DNA from: Planctomycetota bacterium | GTDB lineage: Bacteria > Planctomycetota > Phycisphaerae > SM23-33 > FEN-1343 | Assembly (NCBI GenBank): GCA_012514895.1 | Contig: JAAYZK010000250.1 | Span: forward strand, 1-34,191 | DNA: 34,191 nt | Direction: 5' to 3' | Shown here: positions 33,014 through 34,191 of the stretch, piece after piece | How the letters are laid out: each line of letters begins with the position of its first letter | Position numbering within the stretch: the first letter of the stretch is position 1 | The notes under the pieces: model-generated | What the model saw: only the letters and a program-made list of their open reading frames with translations | Told to the model about the DNA's origin: nothing | The model's database searches: none | Translations under genes and position numbers: made by a program

Positions 33014-34191
33014 TCAGACCCCGCATCGCCAATCGATGGCCCCCCGGATCTCGCCGGCGTCCACGTCCGCCACGCCGCAGGCGCCGCGGATGGCCAGCAC
33101 CGCCGCCGCCCCGGCAGCCTGGCCGGTCTGGTTGCAGTTGACCATGACGCGCGTGGCGCCGTAGGCGCCGCGGTCGGCGTCGATGAGGCGCCCGGCGGCC
33201 AGGACGTTGACGGCCCCGCGGGGCACCAGGCTGCGGTAGGGGATCTGGTAGAACGTCGGATCCTCGTCGATCGGCTCGCGCCAGCGGCCGATCACCGTCG
33301 GACGGCCGGGGACGAGGTACTCCTCCCGCCCGTCGAGGTAGCGGAATGTCAGCCCCGGCCTGCCGCTATGGTGGACGTCCACGCGGTAGCTGCCGTTGGC
33401 GATCGCGTCGTCGAAGCGGACGCCCGTCAGCAGGTCCTGCTCGGTGAGCCGGTACAGGCAGCACGCGTGCCGCGTCTCGCGGACGCCGATATACGACGCC
33501 ACCTGCGCCAGCGCGACGGACTGCCCGCCCGGCCGGTCGGCCAGGATGTCCCGCATGGCGCGCGCCTGGCGCCGCCCCTCCATCTCCGCGGCGGTCAACT
33601 GATCGGCGTCGCTGCAGTCGGCCCCGCTGACCCGCGTGCCGGCGATCATCCGCAGCCCCGGCAGGCCCGGGATGGGCGAACTCCACACGAACCCCACCGG
33701 CAGGGCCTTGGGGTGGGCCGGATCGCACAGGGCGCCGCCGAGATTGAACGACGCATCCGCGGCCTGGACATCGTCGACGCCGGCCAGGATCGCACAGACG
33801 GTGGGCGGCTGCAGGTCGTCGCGCTTCTCGGTCGGCAGGCCCGCCCGCGCCAGCAGGTCCCCGTCGCCGGAAGCGTCGATGAACACCTTCGCCCGGATCG
33901 CCCGCCGGCCCGTCCTGTCCTCGACGATCGCCTCGGTGACCCGCCCGTCGCGCACGAGCGGGCGCACGAAGCGCGTGTGCAGGAAAGGTCGGATCGTCGG
34001 GTGCTCGCGGATGAGCGCGTCGAGCTGGCAGATCAGCTCGGCGCTGTTGAGCCGCGCGTATGTGCTGGGATTGTAGTCGTTGATCGCCGCTCCCCCGCGG
34101 GCCAGCAGGCGATCGACGACCTCCTGGGTGAGTCCGCCGATGATCTGCCTGGTGTAGGTGGTGTCGAACACGGAATGCCAGATGTTCACCA
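33014..34191 (-). CDS. FAD-dependent oxidoreductase, N-terminus cut by the window end
   Basis: About 392 residues are visible; the first part, with the GxGxxG dinucleotide-binding loop, lies beyond the window. It matches the FAD-dependent oxidoreductases common in planctomycetes (FAD_oxidored type): NIWHSVFDTTYTRQIIGGL near the cut, then AKVFIDASGDGDLLARAGLP, VASYIGVRETRHACCLYRLT, YQIPYRSLVPRGAVNVLAAGRLIDADRGA and a closing RVMVNCNQTGQAAGAAAVLAI, the FAD-ribityl contact region. The substrate is unknown. It ends 19 bases before the GNAT start on the same strand and may be in one transcript with it. Confidence 0.88.
   Translation of the reverse strand, partial: VNIWHSVFDTTYTRQIIGGLTQEVVDRLLARGGAAINDYNPSTYARLNSAELICQLDALIREHPTIRPFLHTRFVRPLVRDGRVTEAIVEDRTGRRAIRAKVFIDASGDGDLLARAGLPTEKRDDLQPPTVCAILAGVDDVQAADASFNLGGALCDPAHPKALPVGFVWSSPIPGLPGLRMIAGTRVSGADCSDADQLTAAEMEGRRQARAMRDILADRPGGQSVALAQVASYIGVRETRHACCLYRLTEQDLLTGVRFDDAIANGSYRVDVHHSGRPGLTFRYLDGREEYLVPGRPTVIGRWREPIDEDPTFYQIPYRSLVPRGAVNVLAAGRLIDADRGAYGATRVMVNCNQTGQAAGAAAVLAIRGACGVADVDAGEIRGAIDWRCGV

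Overview
The window is GC-rich bacterial DNA, most likely from a planctomycete of the Phycisphaerae type, probably a metagenomic contig. This is inferred from three things: dockerin type I tails on secreted proteins, a PEP-CTERM sorting tail, and a mix of dockerin, PKD, beta-helix and carbohydrate-esterase modules. No rRNA, tRNA, CRISPR array, phage gene or insertion sequence was recognised.

Layout. 1-3530: mnmE (minus), a secreted FG-GAP/VCBS-repeat PEP-CTERM protein (plus) and endonuclease IV (minus). 3531-7737: a structured leader, a 59-residue membrane protein, a sodium:solute symporter with an unusual periplasmic insertion, and an outer-membrane porin closed by a UUCG-loop terminator. 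This looks like a cross-envelope uptake set. 7979-11205: a CE15-type esterase without a signal peptide, a COG1313-type radical SAM protein and a secreted CE1-like esterase. 11470-21358: four co-directional secreted dockerin proteins. They are a beta-helix protein, two tandem paralogues of about 1,150 residues (PKD-PKD, unknown middle domain, putative alpha/alpha-toroid domain, dockerin) and a CBM9-like protein. 21441-26339: a Gfo/Idh/MocA oxidoreductase, an MFS exporter, a Tat-exported alpha/beta hydrolase and a histidine phosphatase. 26368-34191 (all minus): an 838-residue protein of unknown family, a DegT/DnrJ-type aminotransferase, an arabinose/fucose-isomerase-like enzyme, a GNAT acetyltransferase and a truncated FAD-dependent oxidoreductase.

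How it may work together (inference). The secreted dockerin proteins, esterases, porin and symporter fit the capture, de-esterification, cleavage and uptake of an acidic polysaccharide. The isomerase, oxidoreductases and aminotransferase fit sugar processing in the cytoplasm. No cohesin, scaffoldin or exosortase is present in the window, so the dockerin and PEP-CTERM partners must lie elsewhere. The most novel content is the tandem pair of large dockerin proteins, the 838-residue protein, the symporter insertion with its alternative-hairpin leader, and short palindromic repeats at gene ends.
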